Shown here: piece by piece, positions 16,954-26,408 of the stretch
Numbering within the stretch: position 1 is the first letter of the stretch
Layout of the letters: each line of letters starts with the position of its first letter
Source: Roseburia porci
Lineage (GTDB): Bacteria > Bacillota > Clostridia > Lachnospirales > Lachnospiraceae
DNA length: 64,000 nucleotides
Reading direction: 5' to 3'
Assembly (NCBI RefSeq): GCF_009695765.1
Contig: NZ_VUNI01000013.1
Location: 1 to 64,000 of the forward strand
The notes under the pieces: model-generated
Told to the model about the DNA's origin: nothing
Seen by the model: the letters and a program-made list of their open reading frames with translations, nothing else
The model's database searches: none
Translations under genes and position numbers: made by a program

Positions 16954-18456
16954 ATGATGGAAAACGAAAAGAAACCAATCGGCTTTGATCCGATGACAGG
17001 AGAGCCGATTTATGAGGAGACTGCACAAGCAACGGCGAATGCAAAACAGCCAACAGGCTTTGATCCAATGACAGGAGAGCCGATTTATGCGGAGACTGCA
17101 CAAGCAGAAGAGAACGCAGGGCAGCCAACAGGCTTTGACCCGATGACAGGAGAACCAATCTACGGGAATGCTCCAAAAGCAGCGGAGAAGAAACCATTTT
17201 ATAAGAGAAAGGCTGTTATCATTCCGGCTGTTGTTGTCGTAGCAGGTGTTGTTGTTTTCGCAGGAGTGAAGAATGGTGCTTTTCTTGGTAAATCCGGAAA
17301 AGTTGCGATGGCAACCATGAATACATTAACAGATAATTCACATATCACAAAGAACCTGGCTGGATTATCACTTCTGGAGTCAGACGACTATACGATTACA
17401 TGGTCTGGAAGTTTTGGAGATGAATTCAGCGGAGATCTGACATTCAGTAACGGTTCAAAACAGAAACAGTTATCTGGTAATGTGGATGTAGATTCAATCA
17501 GTGATATTGAATTTGTCGGCAATCTCACCAGTGATGAACTCCAGCTGCAGGTTCCGGGATTTTCGGATGAACTTTTTGTATACAACTATACAGAAGACAA
17601 AGATGGATATATCACTGAACTTGTAGATGACGATGATATGGAAGCTTTTGATAAAGCACTTCAGACTGTTTTTTCTTCCAAAGAACAGAAGAAAGAAGGA
17701 ACAGAAGGCGCTAAGATCTTAAAAGATTTCTATAAAGGACTGAAATTTAAATCCGTTGGCAAAGAAGAGTTTGAAGTTGATGGTAAGGATCGTAAATGTA
17801 AAGGATTCCAGACAACCATTACAGGGGACGATCTGTCAGATCTGACAGAGCAGCTGCAGGATTTCACAGAGGAGAACTATGGAGATTCTCTGGATGATCT
17901 GGACGCAGATCTGGACGATTCCTTTGATGATATCTACGATGAACTGGATGATTTCCCGGATACCGATGTCACATTCTATATTTATAAAGGTAAACTTGCG
18001 TGTGTACAGGTAGAAATTGGAAAAGAGGATGCACAGCTGGTATTCCATGGTGGCAAAACAAGAACTCAGAATATGGAACTTCTTGTAAATGATGACACCA
18101 TTATGGAAGTTGAAGGCGAGACAAATGGTTCCAAAGAACAGTATGAGCTGAGCTTTGGAGGAACATCTGTAGGAGAGCTGGAATATGATTATAAGTCTGG
18201 TGATTACAGTATTGATATCAATGCAGGATATGATGATGTAACAATTGAAGGTACATTAAGAGGAAGCAAAAAGAGCTTCGAATTTGGAATCAGCAATATT
18301 GAGGCATATGATTTGGATGAAGACATCGATTTCAATGTAGATCTCAAAAAGGGTGCGAAGTTCCAGAAAGTTTCCGGAGATAAATTTGACATTGGTAATG
18401 CTTCCGAAGATGATCTGGAAGATCTGATATACGATCTGGAAGACTATTTCGAATAA
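16954..18456 (+). CDS. Membrane-anchored protein with three exact GFDPMTGEPIY repeats
   Basis: The cytoplasmic N-terminus carries GFDPMTGEPIY three times, at residues 10-20, 35-45 and 60-70, an exact 25-residue period. A membrane helix follows at about 87-105, then a 390-residue extracellular part that is very acidic (many Asp/Glu clusters, especially 300-330) and beta-rich. It resembles DUF6583-like or lipoprotein-type clostridial proteins, but I do not recognise the family with confidence. ATG codons occur at 16954 and 16957; the second fits the ribosome site AAGGGAA better. It is located between the ABC ATPase and its permeases, so a role as an exporter accessory or substrate is plausible. 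Confidence 0.75.
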   Translation: MMENEKKPIGFDPMTGEPIYEETAQATANAKQPTGFDPMTGEPIYAETAQAEENAGQPTGFDPMTGEPIYGNAPKAAEKKPFYKRKAVIIPAVVVVAGVVVFAGVKNGAFLGKSGKVAMATMNTLTDNSHITKNLAGLSLLESDDYTITWSGSFGDEFSGDLTFSNGSKQKQLSGNVDVDSISDIEFVGNLTSDELQLQVPGFSDELFVYNYTEDKDGYITELVDDDDMEAFDKALQTVFSSKEQKKEGTEGAKILKDFYKGLKFKSVGKEEFEVDGKDRKCKGFQTTITGDDLSDLTEQLQDFTEENYGDSLDDLDADLDDSFDDIYDELDDFPDTDVTFYIYKGKLACVQVEIGKEDAQLVFHGGKTRTQNMELLVNDDTIMEVEGETNGSKEQYELSFGGTSVGELEYDYKSGDYSIDINAGYDDVTIEGTLRGSKKSFEFGISNIEAYDLDEDIDFNVDLKKGAKFQKVSGDKFDIGNASEDDLEDLIYDLEDYFE

Positions 18457-18457
18457 G

Positions 18458-19663
18458 ATGAATGTTTTTTTGACGCTGCTGAGAATTCAATACAAAAAAT
18501 GTTTTGTGACTTTATCCAAATCTCTGGCTGGTTTACTGGCTGCACTGCTCCTTCTGACTGGAGGAGTGGCAGCAGTCAGTTACACGGTCATGCAGTCGCA
18601 GGCATTTGCGCAGATTAAAGTCGCAGTTTCAATACCGGAAGGAGAGAAACAGACCAGACAGATTGCGCAGTTCGTCTCGGCCATGAAAAGTGTGCAGAGT
18701 ATATGCAGGTTTGAGTATATGGATGAGGAGAACGCACTGGAAGAAATGCAGTCCGGTGAAGTACAGGCAGCGATTGTGATTCCGGAGTCTTTTTATGATG
18801 ACATCGATAGTGGTGTAAATACACCGGCAACGGTATATCTGCCGGAAAATCCATCCCTGAACATACAGATTTTTGCAGAACTGGTTACGAATGGTGTGAA
18901 GATGCTTCAGACAGGAGAAGCAGTGACCTATGCAAATATTCTGGAGGTAAAAGAGCATGGGGCAGAGTATGGAAGCGGAAAAGTGGCAAATATGATCGCA
19001 ACCTGTTACATGGAAGCGATTTTATCCAGAGGAAGTCTTTTTGAGCAGGAGATCTGCTCCTCCACCGGAGAGATGGATCTGTATCAGTTTTATTTCTGCT
19101 CATTGGCGTTGATGCTGATGCTTGCATGCAGTCTGAATTTTGCAGTGCTTTATTATAAGCGGAGCAATACGGTAGAGCAGCAGTTAAGAGTGTATGGTGT
19201 CGGAAATGCACAACAGGCGTTTATCCGGATTCTTGTGATTACCAGTATTTTGTGGGTCATTGCTATGGGAATCTGTATGATTACGGCTGTTTTTTCGGAG
19301 ACACAGGGCAATGGTTTCCTGATTTTGGATGGCACTGGCTGTGCAGAACTTGCACTTTTGTGTTTGTCGGTTAGCGGATTTATTCATCTGTGTTATCAGT
19401 ATCTTCCGGGAAATTCACACAGTGTGGTCTGGTTTTTGATCATTAGTCTTATTATGATTCTGTGTTCTGGAATTTTACTCCCGTTATCCTATCTTCCGAA
19501 ATGGATACAGCCTGTCGGGGCAGTACTTCCGTTTAATCTGTGGGAAGATTTCATGGGCAGGGTATTATTTACAGGTTGCAGCACAGCACACGTAATTCGG
19601 CTTTTGGTCTATACAGCAGTTGAGTTTGGAATAGGAGCTTTGGCGATATGGAAAAGATCATAG
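18458..19663 (+). CDS. ABC-2-type transporter permease
   Basis: The 401-residue membrane protein has one N-terminal helix (about 20-43), a large extracellular domain (about 44-205) and five or six C-terminal helices (from about 212). This is the ABC-2_3 exporter topology. It starts one base after the previous stop and overlaps the next permease by 16 bases. With that protein it should form a heterodimeric permease energised by the ATPase at 16274. Homologues export polysaccharides, peptides or antibiotics; the substrate is not evident here. Confidence 0.85.
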   Translation: MNVFLTLLRIQYKKCFVTLSKSLAGLLAALLLLTGGVAAVSYTVMQSQAFAQIKVAVSIPEGEKQTRQIAQFVSAMKSVQSICRFEYMDEENALEEMQSGEVQAAIVIPESFYDDIDSGVNTPATVYLPENPSLNIQIFAELVTNGVKMLQTGEAVTYANILEVKEHGAEYGSGKVANMIATCYMEAILSRGSLFEQEICSSTGEMDLYQFYFCSLALMLMLACSLNFAVLYYKRSNTVEQQLRVYGVGNAQQAFIRILVITSILWVIAMGICMITAVFSETQGNGFLILDGTGCAELALLCLSVSGFIHLCYQYLPGNSHSVVWFLIISLIMILCSGILLPLSYLPKWIQPVGAVLPFNLWEDFMGRVLFTGCSTAHVIRLLVYTAVEFGIGALAIWKRS

Positions 19664-20670
19664 TATATTACCGGCTTCTGTTAAAAGATATATGTAAAAA
19701 GAAAATCACCTGGTTTTCAGTGGGAGCAATGATTTTTCTTGTCTTACTGATTCTGGGTATTCGGATTCCGGCACAGAACAATACAAAAGTCGGAATGGTT
19801 CCGGGAAAAAGTGAGAACGCCGGACAGATTTATGAACTTCTCCAGGACGAAAACGGCGTATTTGATGTTCAGACATATGAAAACGAAGAGAACATGAAAG
19901 CGGATATCGCTTCCGGAAAGCTGGTCTGTGGATTTTGCGTTGCAGAGGATCTGGACCGGAGAATGGAAGAAGGAAAGGTAAAAGATTCCGTAAAATATAT
20001 TACTGGTCCCATGGAAGTCAAGGGTGAAGTCGCAAAGGAAAAGTTTTATTCAGCGTTTCTTGTTGCATACAGCGATGAACTGATCCGTCAGAAAGAAACA
20101 GAGATCTACGGAACAAAAGATCCGGAGCGTCTTGCACGCATTCAGGAGGAGATGGACCGCTTACTCAAAGAAGAGGAAGTTTTTCAGATAAAACAGGAAT
20201 ATGTACAGACGGCACAGACGCCGATGATGCAGAACACAGCAGAGAATTATCCGGTGCAGGGCACAGTTGGAATTCTGATTCTGATCTTTATGTTCCTGTC
20301 TGCGGAAAAGGGAAGAAGGAGCGTTTTTAATAAGGTTCTTTATCCGGGAGAAAAGCTGGTATTTGATTATATCCGGTTGCTGACCTCAGCAGTTCCGCTT
20401 GCAGTGACAGGACTGTTTTGCATTTTATTCAGCGGTCAGTCGAGAGGCATGTCAGCTGAAGTCTTTTGGTTACTTGTTCTGATTCTGTATGGCGGTATAT
20501 GGAATATGATACTTGCAGGAATGAACAAAAGCGAGACGGGATTGGTTTCTGTGATTTTAGTCAGGATTATTCTTATGATCCTGGTATGCCCGGTATTTGT
20601 GGACTTTTCACAATTTGTGCCGGCATTGCAATTTATCAGAAGTATTTTCCCATTGGGAATTTATTTATAA
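19648..20670 (+). CDS. ABC-2-type transporter permease, second subunit
   Basis: The 340-residue protein has the same topology as the preceding permease: N-terminal helix at about 19-37, extracellular domain to about 200, then five hydrophobic segments. It is somewhat shorter and ends in FPLGIYL. The start ATG lies within the end of the upstream permease gene, so the two are translationally coupled. Sequence similarity to its partner is weak, consistent with an old duplication into a heterodimer. Confidence 0.82.
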   Translation: MEKIIVYYRLLLKDICKKKITWFSVGAMIFLVLLILGIRIPAQNNTKVGMVPGKSENAGQIYELLQDENGVFDVQTYENEENMKADIASGKLVCGFCVAEDLDRRMEEGKVKDSVKYITGPMEVKGEVAKEKFYSAFLVAYSDELIRQKETEIYGTKDPERLARIQEEMDRLLKEEEVFQIKQEYVQTAQTPMMQNTAENYPVQGTVGILILIFMFLSAEKGRRSVFNKVLYPGEKLVFDYIRLLTSAVPLAVTGLFCILFSGQSRGMSAEVFWLLVLILYGGIWNMILAGMNKSETGLVSVILVRIILMILVCPVFVDFSQFVPALQFIRSIFPLGIYL

Positions 20671-20693
20671 AAACATATGAAGGAGAAAAGATT

Positions 20694-23048
20694 ATGAAAT
20701 GTAGAGCATGTGGTAATGAAATAGCAGATGATTCACTGTTCTGTACATTTTGTGGTGCAAAAGTGGAAGAAATGCAGAATGCGCCAAATGAACAGCAGAA
20801 TGTGACAGATAACACAGATGAAGTGAATCTGGAAGAGGGAATTGTTAAAAACATGATGGAGCAGGAAACAGCAGAAGCAGAACAGCCGGCACAGCAGGAA
20901 GCACCAGCGGAGGCAGAACAGCCAGCACAGCAGGAAGCACTAGCGGAGGCAGAACAGCCGGAAGCACCGGCACAGCCAGCTCAGCAGGCACAGCCAGTTC
21001 AGCCGACACAGCCAGCTCAGCAGGCACAGCCAGTTCAGCCGACACAGCCAGTTCAGCCGACACAGCAGTATGAGGCTCCACAACAGGGGGCACAGCCAAA
21101 TACAGCAGCAACTGCTAAATCCAAGACAAATTTCCTTGCAATCGGAATTATAGTAGTTCTTATCATTGTTGTGATTGCAGCGATCATCTTCCTGGTAAGC
21201 AAGGTGTTTGGAAATCTGGGTGGTTCAAAAAATGACAAGGCAATCGCATATGTATCCGATGGTGAAGTATTCTATACAGCCAATATGGATAAAGACAAAG
21301 ATCCGATCAGTGTTTCAAAAGTACGCGGCAGCGAAGCAGATTACGATAATGATCTGAAACTTACATCAGATGGCAAATATCTGTATTTTGCAAGTAAAGT
21401 AGAAGATGATGGTAACACAATCTGCCGTGCTGAAGTTGGTAAATTAAAGGCAGATTCCAAGAAAAATGATAAATATATTGTAGAGATCGATAAAGGAATT
21501 ACGAGTTATCGATTACTGAGTGATGAAAAGCAGCTGCTCTACACCAAATACGATGGCAGCCTGAATTACTACGATGGTGATTCTGAGGATTGCATCGAAA
21601 AAGATGTCAGCGATTACTATTTGGTTGATGATCATACCGTGGTATATCTTACAGATGACAGCGATCTCTGTTATTATGATTTGAAAAACAAGAAAGATGA
21701 TACGATCGATGAGGATGTATCCGGAATTAATAAATGTACCAGTAAAGATTTTATCGTTTATGAGAAAGATTATGAAGATCTGTATTGTGGATCCGTTGAT
21801 GGTGATTCTGAGAAGATCGCCACTGGAATTGACAGCTATATTGGCTGCGATGAAGATAATAAGACAGTTTACTATACTGTTTCTGACAGCGATGAGCAGG
21901 GCTTATATGCATATATTGATGATGAGTATGCAGATGACGATGCAAAAGTAGAAGAACCGGATGTTAAAACCTGCCTGACAGCAGTAACAGAAGAGGAAGC
22001 TCTTCCAGAATATGAGAAAGAATATCTTGCTGAATATCCGGATGAGAAGGATGATTTCTATAGAGATTTATACTATGAATCAGATCTGAATATGTATTAT
22101 ATGTACAATATTGATACTGACAAAGAGTATTTATATGATGATCTTGCAAAACAGTGGTATGTATTTGACGAAGATAAATATAATGAACTTGATGAGGCAT
22201 ACTCAGAAGTTGCAGACAGAATTGAACTTCGTGAAGAATTAAAGGATGCTTCAGTAGATACTACAGTTTCAGAATTATATAGCTGTGTAGTCGGAAAAGA
22301 TCCGGAATGTATCAATGGAAATGTATCTTCTTATGCATATTGTTCACATGATGGTTCAATCCTGTATTATTCAGCTGCTGGTGATACAACAGAAAAGATC
22401 AGCATTGATGATATAACAAGTGTTTATGATGCACAGTATCAGGTTGAAGATATGCTGAGCGATGCTGGCAGTGAGAATTTCTGCTATGTAGATGGAAATG
22501 AGCAGAGCATGGACGTGGATGGTGATATCTGTAGTGCTGATGTTTCTGCTGATGGAAGTGAAGTAATCTTTGGAATCAGAGATGATGGCGTTACAAGTCT
22601 TGTTGCTTACAGTCTGAAAAAGGGAACGCTGACAGAGGGCGATGAGCTTACAGATGATGGAAGCTATGGAACATGGATTGACAAGGGCTATTATTTCTTC
22701 TCAGATGCTTCAGACGATGAGGGAGATCTGAATGTCTATAAGAACGGCAAAACAGAGTGTATCTTAGAAGGTGTATCCAGCGAGTATTTGGAGAGATATG
22801 ATGATGGTACATTCACAGCTCTTGACAATTATGACGGAGATGGCACTTTAGTGACATTCACAGCATCGGGAGATGAAACAAAGATCAGCAAGAATGTAAG
22901 CACATATTCACGTGTGAATGCAAAGAGAATCGTATATATGAAGAATGACAATCTCTATGTACATACTGGAAAGAAGGATGACAGAAAGATTGCCAAGGAT
23001 GTAGTTACATATGACTGCGTAGAAGCTCCATACGATGTTATTTACTAA
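20694..23048 (+). CDS. Zinc-ribbon, transmembrane, extracellular beta-repeat protein
   Basis: The ATG at 20694 behind GAAGGAGAAAAG is used; the frame extends upstream to 20466 only as an overlap with the permease. The 784-residue product has a zinc ribbon (C3, C6, C17, C20), a Gln/Ala/Pro/Glu-rich repeat tract (about 60-133) built from QPAQQ and QPTQP units, a membrane helix at 148-169, and a 600-residue acidic extracellular region. That region has repeated strand motifs such as GKYLYF, KQLLYTKYDG and GSILYYSAAG that suggest a beta-propeller (DUF5050/TolB-like). It probably senses or binds an extracellular ligand and signals through the zinc ribbon. This is inferred from architecture. Confidence 0.78.
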   Translation: MKCRACGNEIADDSLFCTFCGAKVEEMQNAPNEQQNVTDNTDEVNLEEGIVKNMMEQETAEAEQPAQQEAPAEAEQPAQQEALAEAEQPEAPAQPAQQAQPVQPTQPAQQAQPVQPTQPVQPTQQYEAPQQGAQPNTAATAKSKTNFLAIGIIVVLIIVVIAAIIFLVSKVFGNLGGSKNDKAIAYVSDGEVFYTANMDKDKDPISVSKVRGSEADYDNDLKLTSDGKYLYFASKVEDDGNTICRAEVGKLKADSKKNDKYIVEIDKGITSYRLLSDEKQLLYTKYDGSLNYYDGDSEDCIEKDVSDYYLVDDHTVVYLTDDSDLCYYDLKNKKDDTIDEDVSGINKCTSKDFIVYEKDYEDLYCGSVDGDSEKIATGIDSYIGCDEDNKTVYYTVSDSDEQGLYAYIDDEYADDDAKVEEPDVKTCLTAVTEEEALPEYEKEYLAEYPDEKDDFYRDLYYESDLNMYYMYNIDTDKEYLYDDLAKQWYVFDEDKYNELDEAYSEVADRIELREELKDASVDTTVSELYSCVVGKDPECINGNVSSYAYCSHDGSILYYSAAGDTTEKISIDDITSVYDAQYQVEDMLSDAGSENFCYVDGNEQSMDVDGDICSADVSADGSEVIFGIRDDGVTSLVAYSLKKGTLTEGDELTDDGSYGTWIDKGYYFFSDASDDEGDLNVYKNGKTECILEGVSSEYLERYDDGTFTALDNYDGDGTLVTFTASGDETKISKNVSTYSRVNAKRIVYMKNDNLYVHTGKKDDRKIAKDVVTYDCVEAPYDVIY

Positions 23049-23065
23049 AGAAAGAGGCGATATGT

Positions 23066-23962
23066 ATGTTTTGCAATAAATGCGGACAGGAAATTAAGCC
23101 TGGAGCAAAATTCTGTACCAAATGTGGAACTCCGGTTCCACAGGTACAGCAGCCTGCACCAGAGCAGCCGGCGAAACCAAAGAAAGCACAGCCTGCGCCA
23201 AAACAGTCGGTGACACCTGAGCAGGAACCACCGAAAAAGAATAAGAAACCGGTTTTTGTAATCCTTGTGATCATTCTGGTGATTCTTCTGTTTGTATGTG
23301 GCGGACTGGTTGGATATTATATTACCCAGATTAGAGGAAACGATGATACTGTAGTAAGCGATGACAATGATAAAGACAAGGACACTGAGTCTTTATCCAG
23401 GGAATCTGGCAAAAAGAGTAAAAAAGATTCTGAGACGGAAGAGGCTACAGAAGCTGTTTCAAAGAAAGGTGCACATGCAACAGTCGATGGAACAGAAGAA
23501 TCCGAGGTAAAAGAGACTAACAAAGAACATACTTATCAGATTGTTGTAGCGGATGTTACATGGACGCAGGCATATCAGCAGGCAAAAGAGGTTCCAAACG
23601 GACATCTTGCTACATTCGAAACACAGGAAGAAATGGACAAGGTAATTCAGCAGATCAATGCAGAAGGTCATAATGATATGATCTTTTGGATCGGTATGAC
23701 CAGACGAGGTGATTCTACCGATTATCAATGGGTAGATGAAAATGGAAAATCCGAAGGAAAGATGGAGAATTCCAACTCGAACTGGCTTCAGGGAGAGCCG
23801 TCTTTCTATGACACGGACAACTCCAAAGACGAGTATTATGTAGATATGTTCTACTCCAGTTCCAATTCGAGATGGGTATGGAATGATGTGCCGGATGATT
23901 TACTGGCATTGATTCCATCATATTCAGGAAAGGTTGGATACATTGTCGAAATTGAAGAATAG
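23066..23962 (+). CDS. Zinc-ribbon, transmembrane, C-type-lectin-like domain protein
   Basis: This 298-residue protein has a zinc ribbon (C3, C6, C17, C20), a Pro/Gln/Lys linker, a membrane helix at about 62-86, a charged stalk, and a C-terminal C-type-lectin-like fold at about 160-298. Fold markers are WTQAYQQAK, GHLATFETQEE, FWIGM, WLQGEPS and WVWNDVP. The last two correspond to the EPN and WND motifs around the calcium/sugar site. The EPS variant makes carbohydrate binding possible but unproven. It shares the zinc-ribbon/helix plan with the products at 13667 and 20694. Its 3' end overlaps the next gene by 29 bases. Confidence 0.82.
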   Translation: MFCNKCGQEIKPGAKFCTKCGTPVPQVQQPAPEQPAKPKKAQPAPKQSVTPEQEPPKKNKKPVFVILVIILVILLFVCGGLVGYYITQIRGNDDTVVSDDNDKDKDTESLSRESGKKSKKDSETEEATEAVSKKGAHATVDGTEESEVKETNKEHTYQIVVADVTWTQAYQQAKEVPNGHLATFETQEEMDKVIQQINAEGHNDMIFWIGMTRRGDSTDYQWVDENGKSEGKMENSNSNWLQGEPSFYDTDNSKDEYYVDMFYSSSNSRWVWNDVPDDLLALIPSYSGKVGYIVEIEE

Positions 23963-25256
23963 ATCAAAACGTCATTTCAATAAGAATTGCTATATTTTTA
24001 TAGCAATTCTTATTGTATTTATTGCTGTGTTGGCTATGGTATTCCTCATAGCAGCCCATGGAAAAAAACAAAAGAAAGTGTCAGAAGCTGATTCTGTTGT
24101 TACACAGATGACGGATTCGGAATATGAAAGTGATCTTGTAATTGAAGAGAGCACGGTAGAAGAGACAGAAATGCAGCTGATAGAAGAAAAGTCGCCGGAA
24201 CAATTGCTGGAAGAACGGATCGATGCGAAGATGGCACAGATGACACTGGAGGAAAGAGTACTTCAGATGTTTATGATCACGCCGGAGGCACTGACTGGAT
24301 ATGGAACGGTAACAGCTGCCGGTGATGTGACGTATCAGTCGCTTCAGAAGTATCCGGTTGGAGGAATGATTCTTTTTGCACAGAATGTGATTGACCCGGA
24401 TCAGCTTGGAACAATGAATGGGAATCTGCAGAATTATTCGGAAGAGATTACTGGACTGCCGATGTTTATTTCGGTAGATGAAGAGGGTGGAAAAGTCGCC
24501 CGTATTGCAAAGAATTCCAATTTTTCGGTGGAAACATTTTCGGATATGAGGTCGATTGGAGACTCTGGTGATACTACAAAAGCGTATGAAGTCGGAAATA
24601 CAATTGGCGCTTATCTGAACCAGTATGGATTTAATCTGGATTTTGCACCGGATGCGGATGTACTTACGAATCCGGATAATCAGGTGATTGGAACACGTTC
24701 TTTTGGAACCGATCCATATGTGGTATCCGAGATGACGCAGTCGGTTGTAAAAGGACTGGAAGACAATCAGGTATATGCATGTCTGAAACACTTTCCGGGT
24801 CATGGAGCTACATCAGGGGACACACACGCCGGTTATGCATACACAGATAAGACGCTGGATGAATTAATGCAGAGTGAACTTGTTCCTTTTTCCAATGGAA
24901 TTCAGAATGGAGTGCATTTTATTATGGTTTCCCATATTGCGGCACCACAGGTGACGGGAGACAATCTGCCGGCATCGTTATCTCCTTATATGATCCAGAC
25001 TGTTCTCAGGGAACAGATGGGATATGATGGAATTGTGATTACGGATGCTATGAATATGGGGGCAATCTCTGACAATTACGGAAGCGCTGATGCAGCAGTT
25101 CGGGCTGTCAATGCCGGTGCAGATATTGTGCTTATGCCAAAAGATTTTGCCAGCGCATACCAGGGCGTTTTAAATGCTGTGGAGAATGGAACAATCAGCA
25201 CAGACCGGATCGATGAATCCGTGCGCAGGATCTTAAGGGTGAAGATGCAGCCATAA
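23934..25256 (+). CDS. GH3-family beta-N-acetylhexosaminidase-like enzyme, membrane-anchored
   Basis: Numbered from the TTG at 23934, residues 19-41 form a membrane anchor and 90-440 a GH3 barrel. The markers of the NagZ branch are all present: VDEEGG (181-186), KHFPGHG (285-291), GDTH with H298 as probable acid/base, and the nucleophile D371 in VITDAMNMG. NagZ-like enzymes remove terminal GlcNAc from muropeptides or chitooligosaccharides; this one would act outside the membrane. No ATG precedes the anchor, so a TTG start (23934, 23943 or 23952) inside the lectin gene is needed. It is the last gene of the operon. Confidence 0.88.
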   Translation: MDTLSKLKNRSKRHFNKNCYIFIAILIVFIAVLAMVFLIAAHGKKQKKVSEADSVVTQMTDSEYESDLVIEESTVEETEMQLIEEKSPEQLLEERIDAKMAQMTLEERVLQMFMITPEALTGYGTVTAAGDVTYQSLQKYPVGGMILFAQNVIDPDQLGTMNGNLQNYSEEITGLPMFISVDEEGGKVARIAKNSNFSVETFSDMRSIGDSGDTTKAYEVGNTIGAYLNQYGFNLDFAPDADVLTNPDNQVIGTRSFGTDPYVVSEMTQSVVKGLEDNQVYACLKHFPGHGATSGDTHAGYAYTDKTLDELMQSELVPFSNGIQNGVHFIMVSHIAAPQVTGDNLPASLSPYMIQTVLREQMGYDGIVITDAMNMGAISDNYGSADAAVRAVNAGADIVLMPKDFASAYQGVLNAVENGTISTDRIDESVRRILRVKMQP

Positions 25257-25339
25257 TGTAGAGTAGAGTTGAAGATACAGCTTTAATGTGGGGGGGGAAG
25301 ATGTAGCCTTAATGCAGGGCTGAAGATACAGTCTTAAGA
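25241..25339 (+). repeat. Four degenerate tandem copies of the GH3 gene's 3' end
   Basis: GAAGATGCAGCCATAATG (from 25241, covering the last codons and stop of the GH3 gene) recurs in altered form at 25271, 25297 and 25322, with spacings of 30, 26 and 25 bases. Each copy keeps GAAGAT, AG and TTAA/TAATG. An eight-G run lies at 25290-25297. No other function is visible. Confidence 0.75.
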
Positions 25340-25379
25340 AGAAGTTGCGCAATGATTGCGAATGTGCTAGTCTGAGAGC

Positions 25380-26408
25380 ATGATTAGTGCACAGGATAAC
25401 AATATATATGTATATGAACAAATAAATAATGATGAGATACGTCTTCTTCGTGTATGGGGACAGTACTCAGTATTAACGATCCCGCAAAAGATCGGTGAAC
25501 AGACAGTGACGGTGATCGGAGCATATTGCTTTGCTCCGGCATCAAAACTGTCGGAAGAATTGGAACAGGAGTGTGCGAACTATTTGAGAGAACATGCCCT
25601 GAAAGATTCATACCGGACGATTGCGGGAGATTTTTTATGCCGGATCATTCTGCCAGACAGTGTGCGCTGTCTGGAATCTTATGTTTTTTACAATTGCAGG
25701 GAATTAGAAGAAATCACAGCAGGAGCAGCACTTCGTGAAGTGAATGGAGATGCGCTTATGAATTGCCGGAAGCTTGGCAGGTTAAAGCTGCGGGAATCGG
25801 TTGACAGACCAACTGGTTTGTCATTTCTTCTGGGACAGATTACTTCGGAGATCGAAGTTGTGTTTCAGAAGGGAGATGTAAGACTCGTTTATCCAGAGTT
25901 TTCCGAAAGTTATGAAGAAATCGGACCGGCTCACATTTTCCATTTGCAGGTAGAGGGAGAAGGGTTCCGTGCAAGGAATCAGTTTCAGAGTGGTGTTGTG
26001 GATCTTGCCGGATATGACCAGGTGTTTGAAAATGCGGTTCGCACGGAATCGGCACAGACATTGATCAGGATGGCGTCCGACAGGCTCTGTTATCCGGCAG
26101 ACATAAAAGAAGCGCACCGGTTACAGTATGAGGTATATCTGAGAGCGCATGAACAGGAATGGATGAGGATGCTTGTGCAAAATCAGGATGAAGAGACCAT
26201 GGAAGCAGCAGGAAAACAGGGACTGATCTCCAATCAGGCAAGGGAATATGCAGTGCAGGAAGCAGCTGCAAGTGGTTGGATCCGCGGAAGCGCGGCATTG
26301 CTGAGAGGTGCAGCGCAGCGGCGGAGTGTTATAGCACACCCAGATGAACTGCGACCGGATGGCATACAGGACGCTCCGGCGGACGTGGAGGATGAGTATA
26401 ACTTTTAA
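25380..26408 (+). CDS. BspA-like leucine-rich-repeat protein
   Basis: The 342-residue protein lacks a signal peptide and is probably cytoplasmic. Residues 25-150 fit LRR_5/BspA repeats (LTIPQKIGEQTVTVIGAYCF, IILPDSVRCLESYVFYNC, LEEITAGAALREVNGDALMNC). The C-terminal 190 residues are not repeats and include an arginine/alanine-rich helical tail. It precedes the VWA-like and MoxR genes on the same strand, and such trios occur in Clostridia, so it may be a substrate or adaptor of that ATPase pair. That is inference. The start ATG lies after the tandem-repeat tract with only a weak ribosome site. Confidence 0.7.
   Translation: MISAQDNNIYVYEQINNDEIRLLRVWGQYSVLTIPQKIGEQTVTVIGAYCFAPASKLSEELEQECANYLREHALKDSYRTIAGDFLCRIILPDSVRCLESYVFYNCRELEEITAGAALREVNGDALMNCRKLGRLKLRESVDRPTGLSFLLGQITSEIEVVFQKGDVRLVYPEFSESYEEIGPAHIFHLQVEGEGFRARNQFQSGVVDLAGYDQVFENAVRTESAQTLIRMASDRLCYPADIKEAHRLQYEVYLRAHEQEWMRMLVQNQDEETMEAAGKQGLISNQAREYAVQEAAASGWIRGSAALLRGAAQRRSVIAHPDELRPDGIQDAPADVEDEYNF

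Noticed and set aside
20466-20693. An upstream extension of the zinc-ribbon beta-repeat protein.
   Set aside because: It overlaps the permease gene in another frame; the CxxC zinc ribbon begins immediately after the ATG at 20694, which has its own ribosome site.
20870-21070. The Gln/Ala/Pro-rich DNA repeats could be a mobile or regulatory repeat.
   Set aside because: They are in frame, encode a flexible linker between zinc ribbon and membrane helix, and are explained as coding slippage repeats.
24081-24803. A 240-codon minus-strand frame inside the GH3 gene.
   Set aside because: It lies wholly antisense to a gene with clear catalytic motifs, and its translation is rich in Ile/His/Cys/Arg without domain sense; it is a shadow frame.
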